Shown: positions 45,337-54,678, numbered from the stretch's first letter. The stretch is 64,000 nucleotides of DNA from Streptomyces sp. NRRL F-2664 (GCF_000719345.1 NZ_JOFX01000012.1:124001-188000); one strand, 5' to 3'. Made by a program: numbers and translations. Notes: generated by a model not told the origin, from the letters alone.

Positions 45337-46152
45337 TCAGTAGTTGCCCAGGCCGCCGCAGACGTTGAGGGCCTGCGCGGTGACGGAGGCGGCGCCCGGG
45401 CCGACCAGGTAGTCGACCATCGCGCCGACTTCCTCCGGCAGCACGTACCGGCCGACGGGGACGCGGGCGCTGACGCGGGCGTGGGCCTCGTCGACGGTGA
45501 CGTCCCACAGGCCGGCGTACGTCTCACGGACGCGGGCGGCCATCGGCGTCTCGACGAAGCCGGGGCAGACGGCGTTGACCGTGACGCCGGTGCGGGCCAG
45601 TTCCAGGCCGAGGGACTTGGAGAAGCCGACGACGCCGTGCTTCGAGGCCGAGTAGGGGGCGCCGTGCAGGACGCCCTGCTTGCCGCCGGTGGAGGCGATG
45701 TTGATGATCCGGCCCCAGCCCTGCTCCAGCATGCCGCCGTGGTTGAGGACGTCCTTCGTCATCAGGAACACGCTGTTCAGGTTCGTGTTGATGACGTCGA
45801 GCCAGAGCTCGTCGGGGACCTCCCGGGTCACGCCGCCGCCGGAGCGGCCGGCGTTGTTGACGAGGATCCCCACCGGGCCGAAGCGCTCCGTCGCGGCCCG
45901 GACGAAGGCGGTGATGTCCTCGCGGGAGGTCACGTCCAGGCTCCGGCCGTCCACGTCCAGGCCCTCGGACCGCAGGTCGGCGACGGTCTGCGCCACACGG
46001 TCGGCGGTGCGCGCGCCCAGGAAGACGCGGTGGCCCGCGCGGGCCAGCCGGGTGGCGATCTCCAGGCCGATGCCGCTGGTGGCCCCGGTGACGAGGGCGG
46101 TACGCGCGTCGGTGTCGGCGTGGACGGGGACGGTGGGGTTGGCGTTGGCCAT
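45337..46152 (-). CDS. ActIII-like polyketide C9 ketoreductase
   Basis: 271 aa from ATG 46152. SDR: 'TALVTGATSGIGLEIATRLA', 'NNAGRSGGG', catalytic Ser in 'INIASTGGKQG', YSASK with Tyr and Lys, and the C-terminal 'ALNVCGGLGNY', practically the end of ActIII. Reduces the C9 carbonyl of the nascent chain with NADPH. First intact gene of the leftward KR/O-methyltransferase unit; TTGAGCG upstream (46206-46200) is a single heptamer without convincing phased partners. Confidence 0.95.
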   Translation of the reverse strand: MANANPTVPVHADTDARTALVTGATSGIGLEIATRLARAGHRVFLGARTADRVAQTVADLRSEGLDVDGRSLDVTSREDITAFVRAATERFGPVGILVNNAGRSGGGVTREVPDELWLDVINTNLNSVFLMTKDVLNHGGMLEQGWGRIINIASTGGKQGVLHGAPYSASKHGVVGFSKSLGLELARTGVTVNAVCPGFVETPMAARVRETYAGLWDVTVDEAHARVSARVPVGRYVLPEEVGAMVDYLVGPGAASVTAQALNVCGGLGNY

Positions 46153-46262
46153 GGTTCCTCCGCGAAGGGTCGGCTGGGAGCGTCACGCTCGCAGCGGCCG
46201 CTCAAAGCGCCCTTCACGGGCCCTGGAAAACCGCTAGAGCGCGACCGGGGGCGCCCCGGCCA

Positions 46263-47167
46263 TCACGCCCCGCCGCGCGTGCTCCCCGCGACCGACCGGT
46301 ACACGGCCGCGACCAGCCGGTGCGCCCGGTCGTTCATGCGGCCGATGGTGCGCGATCCGGCGTTCTGGACATACGCGAAGGCCAGTTCGTGGTCGGGGTC
46401 GGCGAAGACGAAGGTGCCGTTGGCCCCGTCGAAGCCGAAGGCGCGCGGCCCGAGCCCGGCGGAGGCCGGGAAGACCGGGCTGTCAGGCAGCATGAAGCCG
46501 AGGCCCCAGGTACTGGGCAGCAGCACCACCCGGCAGGTGCCGCGGGAGGAGGGACGGGCCACTTCGGCGGTACGTTCGGGGCCGATGAGGCGGATGCCGT
46601 CGACCTCGCCGACCAGGGCGGCGAACAGCCGGGACAGCGAGGCTGCGCCGGCCAGGCCCCCGTACGAGGGGTCCTCCACGGCCGGGTCCAGGGCGTCGTG
46701 CAGCCGCATGCTGCCGATCATGGCCCGGTGGGTGAGGGATCCGGGGTCCGCGAGGGCTCGGAGCATGTCCAGCTCCGTACCGGGGTCGGCGCCGTCCATC
46801 AGGGCTTCGGCCTTGGACTCCAGCATGGTGGCGAGGTGGGCGCCGCTGCCGGCGGGGAGCCCGATGTAGGCGTCGAGGCCGAGGGGCGCCGCGATGTGGC
46901 GGGCGAAGTAGCGGCCCGCCGTCAGGCCGGTGCGGCGGCGGACGAGTTCGCTCAGCAGGTGCCCGTAGGTGGTGGCGTGGTAACCGTGCGCGGTGTCCGG
47001 CTCCCACTCGGGGCGGGCGGCGGCCAGCGCCTCGGCGACCGGGGTGTGGGCGCGCAGCGCGGACGGGGTGAGGGGGGCGTGGTCGAGGCAGACGATCCCC
47101 GAGCGCTGCGTGAGGATCCCTCGCCGAACGCGTCCTCGACCTGCCCTGCCTGGGGGTATTGCTGCAC
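46263..47167 (-). pseudogene. serine beta-lactamase-like hydrolase, broken copy B
   Basis: GTG 47167 begins the same N-terminus as copy A ('MQQYPQAGQVEDAFG'), but after 15 codons the sequence jumps at about 47119 to 'ILTQRSGIVCLDHAPL' in another frame. More is missing than in copy A, again including the segment with the catalytic Ser-x-x-Lys. The downstream part reads cleanly to the stop at 46263 ('GTFVFADPDHELAFAYVQN', different from copy A). Not expected to make an active enzyme. Confidence 0.8.
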
Positions 47168-47184
47168 AGTCTTCCGTCCTTCGC
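46783..47184 (-). repeat. direct repeat, copy B
   Basis: Partner of 33706-34172: 46783-47118 is 98.5% identical to 33706-34041, and 47121-47184 is identical to 34109-34172. Same orientation, 13.1 kb apart. The 3' halves of the two genes are much less similar, so identity is confined to the 5' part. Confidence 0.95.
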
Positions 47185-47314
47185 ACCGGGAGAGCGGCCC
47201 TCCTGCCCGACGGCCCGCTGCCGTTTCTCTACGAACCCCTGCTCGGACATCGCTTGAGCGGCGGACGGGGCGGGCAGGGCGGACGGTGGTCCCGGCCGCC
47301 CGCCCGCCGCCGGG

Positions 47315-49474
47315 TCAGCCGGCGGAGGCGAGGACCAGGGGCAGGACCTGGTCGGCGCCCGCCCTGCGCAGCAGCCGTGCGGCGACGGCGAGGGTCCAGC
47401 CGGAGTCGGTGTAGTCGTCGACGAGCAGCACGGGGCCGGACGCGGCGGCCAGGGCGCCCGCCAGTTCCTCGGGCACGGTGAACGCCCCGGACAGCGCCCG
47501 CAGTCGCTGGGCGGAATTGCTGCGGCGGGCCGCGTGCGCCCCGTCCGGCCCGGTGTGGGCCAGGCTGCCGAGGAAGGGGAGCCGGCCGACCGTGGCGATC
47601 CCCCTGGCCAGGGAGCCGACCAGCTGGGGGCGGGTCAGGGACGGTACGGCGACGACCCCGACGGGCCGCGCGGAGGCGTCCGCGACACCCGGGGCCCAAC
47701 CGCCCGGGGAGCGGGCCCAGTCGGCGAGGACGGCCACCGCGGCGTTCAGCACGTCGTCCGGGACCTGTACGTCGGGTGCGTTCTCCGCGAGCAGGGGGCG
47801 CAGCCGGTTGCCCCAGCCGATGTCCGAGAGCCGGCCCAGGGCGCGGCCGGTGGAGCACTGCTCGCCGGCCGGGATCCGCCCCTTCAGGTCGACGCCCAGG
47901 GCGGGCATGCCGGTGGGCCACATGCGGCGCGGCTCGACCTCCACTCCCGGCCGGTCCAGCTCCCTGGTGGCTCCCGTCAGCATCTCCGCGGAGACGGCGG
48001 CGTCGGCCCAGGGACCGGCGCAGTTGTCGCAGCGGCCGCACGGGGCGGCCCCCTCGTCGTCCAGCTGGCGGCGCAGGAACTCCATCCGGCATCCGGACGT
48101 GCTCACGTAGTCCCGCATCGCCTGCTGCTCGGAGGCCCGCTGCCGGGCCACCCAGGCATATCGCTCGGAGTCGTAGGTCCACGGCTGTCCGGTGGCGGCC
48201 CAGCCGCCCTTGACCCGCTTGACCGCGCCGTCCACGTCGAGGACCTTCAGCATGGTCTCCAGCCGGGTGCGCCGCAGGTCCACGGCCGCTTCCAGCGCGG
48301 GCACGGACAGCGGCCGTCCCGCGTCGGCGAGGGCCGCCAAGGTCTGCCGCACCAGTGCCTCCGGGGGGAAGGCGGTGTCGGCGAAGTAGCGCCAGATGGC
48401 CTCGTCCTCCTTGCCGGGCAGCAGCAGCACGTCGGCGTGCTCGACACCGCGGCCGGCCCGGCCGACCTGCTGGTAGTAGGCGATCGGCGAGGACGGCGAG
48501 CCGAGGTGGACCACGAAGCCGAGGTCCGGCTTGTCGAAGCCCATGCCCAGCGCGGATGTCGCGACCAGCGCCTTGACCCGGTTCTCCTGCAGGTCGGTCT
48601 CCGCCTGCAGCCGGTCGGCGTTCTCCGTGCGGCCCGTGTACGGGGCGACCTTGAAGCCGCGCTGCCGCAGGAAGGCGGTGGCCTCCTCCGCCGCGGCGAC
48701 GGTGAGGGCGTAGACGATGCCGGAGCCCGGCAGCTCGTCCAGGTGCTCGGCGAGCCAGGCCAGCCGGTGCGCGGCGTCCGGCAGCTGCACCACGCCCAGT
48801 CGCAGGCTCTCCCGCTCCAACGGGCCGCGTAGCACCAGGGCCTCACCGGCGCCCGTGCCCAGCTGTTCTGCCACGTCCGCCGTCACCCGCGCGTTGGCGG
48901 TCGCGGTGGTGGCCAGCACCGGTACACCGGGGGCGAGTTCGGCCAGCATGGCGCGCAGCCTGCGGTAGTCGGGGCGGAAGTCGTGGCCCCAGTCGGAGAT
49001 GCAGTGCGCCTCGTCGACCACGAGCAGGCCGGTCGTGGCCGCGAGCCGGGGCAGCACCTGCTCGCGGAAGTCCACGGAGTTGAGGCGTTCGGGGCTGACG
49101 AGGAGGACGTCGGTCTCGCCGTGTTCGACCTCCTTGTGGATGGTGTCCCATTCCTCGGGATTGGCGGAGTTGATGGTGCGGGCCCGGATGCCGGCCCGTG
49201 CCGCCGACTCGACCTGGTTGCGCATCAGCGCGAGCAGGGGGGAGATGATCACGGTGGGTCCGGCGCCGCGGCGGCGCAGCAGAGCGGTGGCGACGAAGTA
49301 CACCGCGGACTTCCCCCAGCCGGTGCGCTGCACCACCAGGGCCCGCCGGCGTTCCCGGACCAGGGCCGCCACCGCCTGCCACTGGTCCTCGCGCAGCCGC
49401 GCCGACCCCCCGGGGTCGCCCACCAGCTCGGCGAGGATCGTGTCGGCTTCGGTGCGCAGCTCCTGGTTGTCCAT
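47315..49474 (-). CDS. RecQ-type helicase with phosphoribosyltransferase-like tail
   Basis: 719 aa from ATG 49474. Superfamily 2 helicase: Walker A variant 'TGWGKSAVYF' (GWGKS), 'VISPLLALMRNQ', DEAH box in 'VVDEAHCISDWGHDFR', 'ATTATANARV', 'SALGMGFDKPDL' and 'YYQQVGRAGR'. A zinc site with 'CRMEFLRRQL...CGRCDNC' follows near residue 470. The C-terminal about 200 residues end with 'VLLVDDYTDSGWTLAVAARLL', the PRPP-binding loop of ComF-like phosphoribosyltransferases. Unwinds branched DNA in repair; the added domain is unexplained. 147 bp without a gene separate it from pseudogene B. Confidence 0.92.
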   Translation of the reverse strand: MDNQELRTEADTILAELVGDPGGSARLREDQWQAVAALVRERRRALVVQRTGWGKSAVYFVATALLRRRGAGPTVIISPLLALMRNQVESAARAGIRARTINSANPEEWDTIHKEVEHGETDVLLVSPERLNSVDFREQVLPRLAATTGLLVVDEAHCISDWGHDFRPDYRRLRAMLAELAPGVPVLATTATANARVTADVAEQLGTGAGEALVLRGPLERESLRLGVVQLPDAAHRLAWLAEHLDELPGSGIVYALTVAAAEEATAFLRQRGFKVAPYTGRTENADRLQAETDLQENRVKALVATSALGMGFDKPDLGFVVHLGSPSSPIAYYQQVGRAGRGVEHADVLLLPGKEDEAIWRYFADTAFPPEALVRQTLAALADAGRPLSVPALEAAVDLRRTRLETMLKVLDVDGAVKRVKGGWAATGQPWTYDSERYAWVARQRASEQQAMRDYVSTSGCRMEFLRRQLDDEGAAPCGRCDNCAGPWADAAVSAEMLTGATRELDRPGVEVEPRRMWPTGMPALGVDLKGRIPAGEQCSTGRALGRLSDIGWGNRLRPLLAENAPDVQVPDDVLNAAVAVLADWARSPGGWAPGVADASARPVGVVAVPSLTRPQLVGSLARGIATVGRLPFLGSLAHTGPDGAHAARRSNSAQRLRALSGAFTVPEELAGALAAASGPVLLVDDYTDSGWTLAVAARLLRRAGADQVLPLVLASAG

Positions 49475-49843
49475 GCCCCCATGCAACCCGATGGCTCGGA
49501 CACTCGGCCACTTCACCCCGCCGACGGTCCCGGACGCGGCCACCCGGCGGGCACGCCTGCCAGTGCCGCGGGGCGGCTGTCAGCCGCACAAGAGGCGTTG
49601 CCGCTGGTGCCGGCCGTCCGCGGGCGGGCGGATGCGTCATTCCCGGCGTGGCGGGGCAAGGATATGAACGGCATACCGGCGAATTCCGGTCGGCGACGTC
49701 AATTGCTCGTTGCCGCGCGGTCGGAAGCCACGCGAGAATTGGAGCAGCTCCCGCTCGGCTCCCCGGCACCCTCCTGGGCCGCGCTGCGGCGCGCCCCGAC
49801 TCCACCCGTGCCCGTCCGCGGGCGTGTACCCGAAGGGAGGAAC

Positions 49844-50473
49844 GTGACCTTCGGATTCACGCCGCCTTCGACATCCTCCCTGACGACGGCCACCGGCGGC
49901 GCGAGCCGGCACGGCAGACTGCTGGAGCCGTCCGAGTGGATGTCGGCGGGCATTCCGCTGCTGCGCAACCCGCGCGAGGTGGTCAGCGGGCTGCACTCGC
50001 GGCACAGCCCCGTGCCCTCGACCGCGGTGGTCGCCGTTCTCGGCCCGGAGGAACAGCTCGTGGCGAGCGCGTCGTTCGTGCAGCGCTCGGCGTCGGCCGA
50101 CGGCTGGGAGTACCGCAACGCCCTGCTGTCCCGGCTGCGCCGGGTCCTCCCCCACGACCTGCGGCGGCGGACCCCGGTCCGTACGGCCGTGCTGCTCTAC
50201 TGCCGCGACGGCGACGAGCGGTGGACCCCGGAGGACGGCGCCTGGATGTGGGGGCTGCGCGACGCCTGCACCCTGCACGGGCTGCGCTGCGGCGCGTACA
50301 TCACCCTGACGCGCGACGGCTGGCAGGTGCTGGGCGAGGGCCGTGGCGGACGCAGGCCCAGCTCGGAGTCGCGGCCGCAGCGGCTCGACGACGCGGTGGC
50401 CGAGTTCGCTCCGCTCGCGCTGCACACCGGCGGGGGCGCGGTGGAGGCGCTGCGCCGGACCGCCGCGCGCTGA
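49844..50473 (+). CDS. conserved hypothetical protein
   Basis: 209 aa from GTG 49844, chosen for the strong AAGGGAGG six bases upstream; the frame is open further up to an ATG at 49664 region, but those codons look less protein-like. A mixed alpha/beta protein: 'LEPSEWMSAGIPLLRNPREVVSGLHSRH' (start of the conserved part), 'TAVVAVLGPEEQLVASASF', 'RTAVLLYCRDGDERWTPEDGAWMWGLRDA' (regions recognised by position 100-140), and 'LRCGAYITLTRDGW'. It resembles a RadC/JAB-like arrangement only vaguely, and I do not assign a function. Divergent from recQ. Confidence 0.7.
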   Translation: MTFGFTPPSTSSLTTATGGASRHGRLLEPSEWMSAGIPLLRNPREVVSGLHSRHSPVPSTAVVAVLGPEEQLVASASFVQRSASADGWEYRNALLSRLRRVLPHDLRRRTPVRTAVLLYCRDGDERWTPEDGAWMWGLRDACTLHGLRCGAYITLTRDGWQVLGEGRGGRRPSSESRPQRLDDAVAEFAPLALHTGGGAVEALRRTAAR

Positions 50474-50573
50474 CGCCCGCACCCGGCGGGCGCCGGCACC
50501 CGCCTCGGCCGGGGCTTCAGCGGGGCCGGCAAGGTGCCCGCCCCGCCCCTCGCCCGTGCCGGGGTGCAGGGCG

Positions 50574-51206
50574 TCAGACGCCCGCGCCCAGCACGGAGTT
50601 GATCTGCTGCGGGTCGCCGCACACGATCAGCAGCGCACCCGCGCGGGTGAGCGCGACCGGGAGGGAGCCCGCGACGGTGTCGACCGGGCCGCCGTTGGCC
50701 GCGAAGACCACGACGGGACGGCCGGCGGCGCGCTGGACCTGCGTCGCGTCCGCGTAGAAGACGTCGTCCCCGGCGTCGTGCAGGGCCCAGTACGCGGCCT
50801 CGCCGAAGGACAGTTCGTGGGCGGCCCAGGGGTGCGGGTCGCCGGTGGTCAGTACCAGGATGTCGCCGGGCGCGCGCCCGGTGTCGAGCAGCAGGTCCAC
50901 GGCCTCTTCGGCCGCGTCCAGCGCCCCCTCGGCGGACGCCGGGATCAGCTGGATCTGCGGGACCGCCGCGGAGACGGACGGTGCGGTGGGGGCTGCGGGC
51001 ACGGGTCCGGGGGTGGCCTGCGCCGCACGCTGCGCGGGGGGTGCGGGCCGGGCGGGACCGGGGCGTCCGGGCCGCGGGACGGCGGCGGGACGCGGACCAG
51101 GTACGGGGCGGGGGGTCTGCGCGGTGCGGCTCGCGGCCGGCGTGACGCGGGGACCCTGGGCACTCTCGTGAATCTGAGGCTCCTCGATGGCGGGGGTGAG
51201 AGGCAT
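50574..51206 (-). CDS. hypothetical protein with Pro-rich N-terminus
   Basis: 210 aa from ATG 51206. Residues 1-85 are Pro/Ala-rich and disordered. Residues about 90-210 form an alpha/beta domain: 'DILVLTTGDPHPWAAHELSFGEAAYW', 'RPVVVFAANGG', 'ALTRAGALLIVCGDPQQI'. The last element resembles the C-terminal motif VI region of UvrD-type helicases ('ALTRA...L.I.GDP..'), so it may be a detached helicase-like domain. No ATPase motif is present. Lies 60 bp after rnhB on the same strand, possibly in one transcript. Confidence 0.65.
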   Translation of the reverse strand: MPLTPAIEEPQIHESAQGPRVTPAASRTAQTPRPVPGPRPAAVPRPGRPGPARPAPPAQRAAQATPGPVPAAPTAPSVSAAVPQIQLIPASAEGALDAAEEAVDLLLDTGRAPGDILVLTTGDPHPWAAHELSFGEAAYWALHDAGDDVFYADATQVQRAAGRPVVVFAANGGPVDTVAGSLPVALTRAGALLIVCGDPQQINSVLGAGV

Positions 51207-51265
51207 GAGTTGATATCTATCAAACACCGGTACGAAACGTACCCGTTGGTGGCACATGGGTGCGA

Positions 51266-51976
51266 TCAGAAATCGAAGCCGAGTTGGCCTCCGTTTTCCA
51301 GCTCCATCGACTCCTCGCTGCGGCGCACCTTCTTCAGGTGGCGCCACCGGGGCAGCGCGTCGAGGTACGACCACGAGAGCCGGTGGTAGGGGGTGGGCCC
51401 CCGCTCCTCCAGGGCCGCGCGGTGGACGGGCGAGGGGTATCCGGCGTTGGCGGCGAAGGCGAAGTCCTCGATCCCGCCGCCCTGTTCGCCGAGTTCGGCC
51501 ATCATGCGGTCACGGCGGACCTTGGCGATGACCGAGGCGGCGGAGACCGCGATGCAGGACTGGTCGCCCTTGATCACCGTGCGGACCCGCCACGGCGGGC
51601 CGAGGTAGTCGTGCTTGCCGTCGAGTATCACCGCGTCGGGGCGCACCGGCAGGGCGCCCAGGGCGCGCTCGGCCGCGAGGCGCAGGGCGGCCGTCATCCC
51701 GAGCTCGTCGATCTCCTCGGGGCTGGAGTGCCCCAGCGCGTACGCGGTGACCCAGCCCTCCAGGACGTCGAGCAGGGCGTCGCGCCGCTTGGGAGTGAGC
51801 AGTTTGGAGTCCGTGAGCCCGCCGGGCGGCCGGCGCAGGCCCGTGATCGCCGCGCACACGGTGACGGGACCGGCCCAGGCTCCTCGTCCGACTTCGTCGA
51901 CCCCGGCGATGACCTTGGCTCCGGTGGTGGCGCGGAGGGAGCGCTCGACGGTGTGGGTGGGTGCTTCGTACGGCAT
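51266..51976 (-). CDS. rnhB: ribonuclease HII
   Basis: 236 aa from ATG 51976. Removes ribonucleotides and RNA primers from DNA duplexes. Catalytic residues: Asp-Glu in '[16 protein letters not shown]' (first motif), Asp in '[10 protein letters not shown]', Asp in 'KVRRDRMM'; '[17 protein letters not shown]' is the conserved central segment, and the Gly-rich GRG motif is intact. Full length for actinobacteria. Confidence 0.95.
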   Translation of the reverse strand: MPYEAPTHTVERSLRATTGAKVIAGVDEVGRGAWAGPVTVCAAITGLRRPPGGLTDSKLLTPKRRDALLDVLEGWVTAYALGHSSPEEIDELGMTAALRLAAERALGALPVRPDAVILDGKHDYLGPPWRVRTVIKGDQSCIAVSAASVIAKVRRDRMMAELGEQGGGIEDFAFAANAGYPSPVHRAALEERGPTPYHRLSWSYLDALPRWRHLKKVRRSEESMELENGGQLGFDF

Positions 51977-52784
51977 GGCGCCAGCAAGGGTACGCCGCCC
52001 CGGGCCCACTGCACACCCCCGCCCGGGTCCCGAGGGCCGGGCGGCGGCTCGGAACTGCGCCCCGCCGAGCACGCGGCCGCCCCTCTGCGTCCCACACTCT
52101 GAGCGGCGGCACCCTCACCTCGTCGATCGGCGCGGCGATGTCCGCATCCCCTCATTCGCCATCGCACACCCTGGGGCGGTGCAACAACATCGCCGGAACG
52201 ACATCCACGACAAACGGAGCAGCGGCGTCCGGTCTCACCTCTTCCCGCTCGGTGGACGGCGGCACGTGCTTCCTGATCAGGCGCTGGGCAGGCTCCTGCA
52301 GCCCGGGCCGGACGACCCCGTGCCGGCGCTCCGCGGCGAGGTGATCGCATTCGTGAAGCCCGGACCGGAGGGCCTGCACCGCCCGGGAGCGCATGACCTC
52401 CCGCGTGCGCACACACAGCAGGCAGAGGCCCTCGCGGTCCGGGCCGGAGTCGGGAATCTCACCGATCCGCGGCAGTCCGGACAGCGGCGCTTCGGCCACG
52501 AGCTCCGGCCCGGAGGGCCGGCGCCGCTGGAGCGCGGCCCTGCCCCTCTGCGCGCCGGCGGCGACGCCCTCCACGGTCGGGGCGTTCGGGCCGACGGTGC
52601 GCAGCCGTACCAACGCCGGTTCGGGGATCGCCCGTTCGGGCCGCGAGGAGGCGGGGCAGCGGTCCCGGCCCTCCTGGTCCAGGCCGGCACCGAGGTCGCG
52701 GCCGCCATCGACCGGACCGGCCGGCCGCCCGCACAGGTGTGGCGCACGCCGTCGGCGCGGGACCCCTCCCCCGCGCCGGTCTGC
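51977..52784. other. 808-bp stretch without a confident gene
   Basis: Several long frames exist on both strands but none has a ribosome site, a recognisable motif and a stop in the right place. The plus frame from about 52310 to 52780 has high third-position GC and gives a plausible-looking Arg/Gly/Pro-rich sequence, yet it continues without stop through the next gene, as shadows do. A short leftward frame (52152-52613) is similarly unconvincing. A degenerated gene is possible. Confidence 0.4.
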
Positions 52785-54512
52785 TCAGTGCTCGACGCGG
52801 CTTGCGAAGGCGCCCAGGCGGGAGCAGACCTCGTACGACGCCGTCACCGGCCGCTCGCGCAGGATCTGCCGGGCGCGGTACTCGCCCATGCTCACCGCGT
52901 ACCAGGGGACGTCGCCGGCCCTGGCCATGTCGGCGCCGATTCCGCGCAGCGCGCAGGAGCGCTGGGGCTCGGGGAGCCGGTCCAGCGCGGGCACGGCGTC
53001 CGCGGACATGGACTGGAAGTAGGCGAGGTCGATCTTCTGGGTCGTCCGGTACCGGGCGACGTTCTGCTCGGCGACCATCCCGTCCGGGGACAGCAGTCCG
53101 AAGGCCAGGACCGCGGCGGCCGCGCTGCCGGCGACGGCGCGGGGCAGCCAGCGCGCGCCGAACACGCCGGCTGCCATGATCAGTACGATGACCAGCCCCA
53201 GCCACAGTTCCATCGCGGCGACCGAGACGCGCAGCCGGGTCAGCCCGTACGCGTCCACGTAGAAGTCCATGCGGCGCAGTGCGGCGGCGACGACGACCAG
53301 CGTCATGGCGCACAGCGTGCCGAGGACGATCCGGACGAGGCGCCGGTCGCCGGCCCCGGAGCGCGGGGCCCAGCGCAGGGCGAGCGCGATCACGGCGAGG
53401 GTGAGCAGGGTGGCCCAGAGCAGCTGCCAGAAGCCCTGGCGGGCGTACTCGGCGTGGCCGAGGCCGGTGCTCTGCAGGACCTTGTCGTAGCCGCCGAACA
53501 GGACGGCCAGCTGGACGGCGTTGAAGCCGGCGAAGAGCAGGTTCAGCACGACGAGCGGAAGGGCCCATTCGACCCGGGAGCGCGGCGCGCCGGGGGCCAC
53601 CTTGATCCGGTCCCAGCGCAGCGGCCCGGCCGCGGTGCGGGCCGCCGCGATCGCCAGCACCACACCGAGGACGAAGAGCGCGAGGCGCAGGGGTCCGTCC
53701 TCGATGGACACGTCGGGCACCAGGCCGCCCAGGAGATCCGCGAACGCCGCGTCCGCGGAGGCGAACAGGGCCCCGAAGAGGAGGAGCAGCACCAGGGCGA
53801 CGACGGCGGCCTTGGCGACGGGCAGCCAGCGGTCCTTGCCGATGCCGCCGCGCGAGCGCAGCCCCTTCAGCGCCCAGGCGGTGCCGGACACGGCGGAGTC
53901 GGCGAAGCCGAGCGGGCTGAGCAGGACCCCGAGCCAGGTGCGGCTGCCGTGCAGGGCGAGCGCGCCCAGCAGTACGGCGGCCAGGATCGCGAGCGTGGAA
54001 GGCCACGCGGAGTCGCGCAGGGCGGGTATCACGAGCAGCGCGAGGCAGCCGGCCACCCAGGCCAGCGTCCACGGCCGGGCGGTACGGCCGGCCGCACGGG
54101 CGGCGACGTACGCGGCGACGGCGGCGGGCACCACCGCGAGCAGCAGCCCCGGGCCCATGCCGTCGCCCAGGAGGAGCGCGGCGGCGAGGCCGGAGGCCAG
54201 GACGGCGACCAGGGTCGCGGTCCGGACGGGACCGGCTTCGGCGGGGCGCACCACCGCGGCCCAGGAGGGCTTCGCCGGCTGCGTCGGCGGCGGGCCCCAG
54301 GGGCGCGGTTGCATCGGGTGGTGGTGGGGCTGCCAGCCCGGCCGACCGGTGTGTGCGCCCGACGGGGGCCGGGCCGCCTCGGGCGGCGGGCTGCCGTCGG
54401 AAGCCGGAGCCGAGCCCGGAGCCGGAGCGGTGGGCGAACCTCCGGTCGCGGCATCCGCTTCGGCAGCCGCCTCGGGCCGGGCGTCGTCCGCCCCACCGGT
54501 GTTCTCTGACAT
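52785..54512 (-). CDS. DUF4173/DUF4153 membrane protein
   Basis: 575 aa from ATG 54512. Residues 1-95 are a disordered Pro/Gly/His-rich cytoplasmic tail; from about 100 on there are some 12 membrane helices. 'GGYDKVLQSTGLGHAEYARQGFWQLLWATLLTL' (region about 350-380) is the family hallmark of DUF4173: the 'YARQGFWQLL' segment. A soluble C-terminal part with 'QKIDLAYFQSMSADAVPAL' ends the protein. Integral cytoplasmic-membrane protein of unknown function. Confidence 0.85.
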   Translation of the reverse strand: MSENTGGADDARPEAAAEADAATGGSPTAPAPGSAPASDGSPPPEAARPPSGAHTGRPGWQPHHHPMQPRPWGPPPTQPAKPSWAAVVRPAEAGPVRTATLVAVLASGLAAALLLGDGMGPGLLLAVVPAAVAAYVAARAAGRTARPWTLAWVAGCLALLVIPALRDSAWPSTLAILAAVLLGALALHGSRTWLGVLLSPLGFADSAVSGTAWALKGLRSRGGIGKDRWLPVAKAAVVALVLLLLFGALFASADAAFADLLGGLVPDVSIEDGPLRLALFVLGVVLAIAAARTAAGPLRWDRIKVAPGAPRSRVEWALPLVVLNLLFAGFNAVQLAVLFGGYDKVLQSTGLGHAEYARQGFWQLLWATLLTLAVIALALRWAPRSGAGDRRLVRIVLGTLCAMTLVVVAAALRRMDFYVDAYGLTRLRVSVAAMELWLGLVIVLIMAAGVFGARWLPRAVAGSAAAAVLAFGLLSPDGMVAEQNVARYRTTQKIDLAYFQSMSADAVPALDRLPEPQRSCALRGIGADMARAGDVPWYAVSMGEYRARQILRERPVTASYEVCSRLGAFASRVEH

Positions 54513-54678
54513 CGGGTCCCCTCCCCTGCCGGCCGCTCCGGAGTACAGGTCGGGGCGGCGATGGGGACAGGGTAGGCAGCCCGCACTCGGTTTTGAACAG
54601 GATCAAAAGCGCGCTGTGGCAGGACCGTGACAATCGGCGGGCAGGCCTCACCCTGGCCGGGCGGAGAACGGCGCGGGT

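Noticed and set aside
46200..46225. SARP box before the ketoreductase gene
   Set aside because: TTGAGCG is present on the minus strand, but the units 11 bp to either side (TGAAGGG, CTGCGAG) match the heptamer poorly and no -10 stands at the right distance.
47168..47314. Insertion target or attachment site at the right edge of the cluster
   Set aside because: No tRNA, integrase, inverted repeat or duplication matching the left edge at 26035-26100 was found.
51615..54509. Rightward open frame of 964 codons
   Set aside because: Antisense to rnhB and the DUF4173 gene, which have clear motifs; no recognisable domain.
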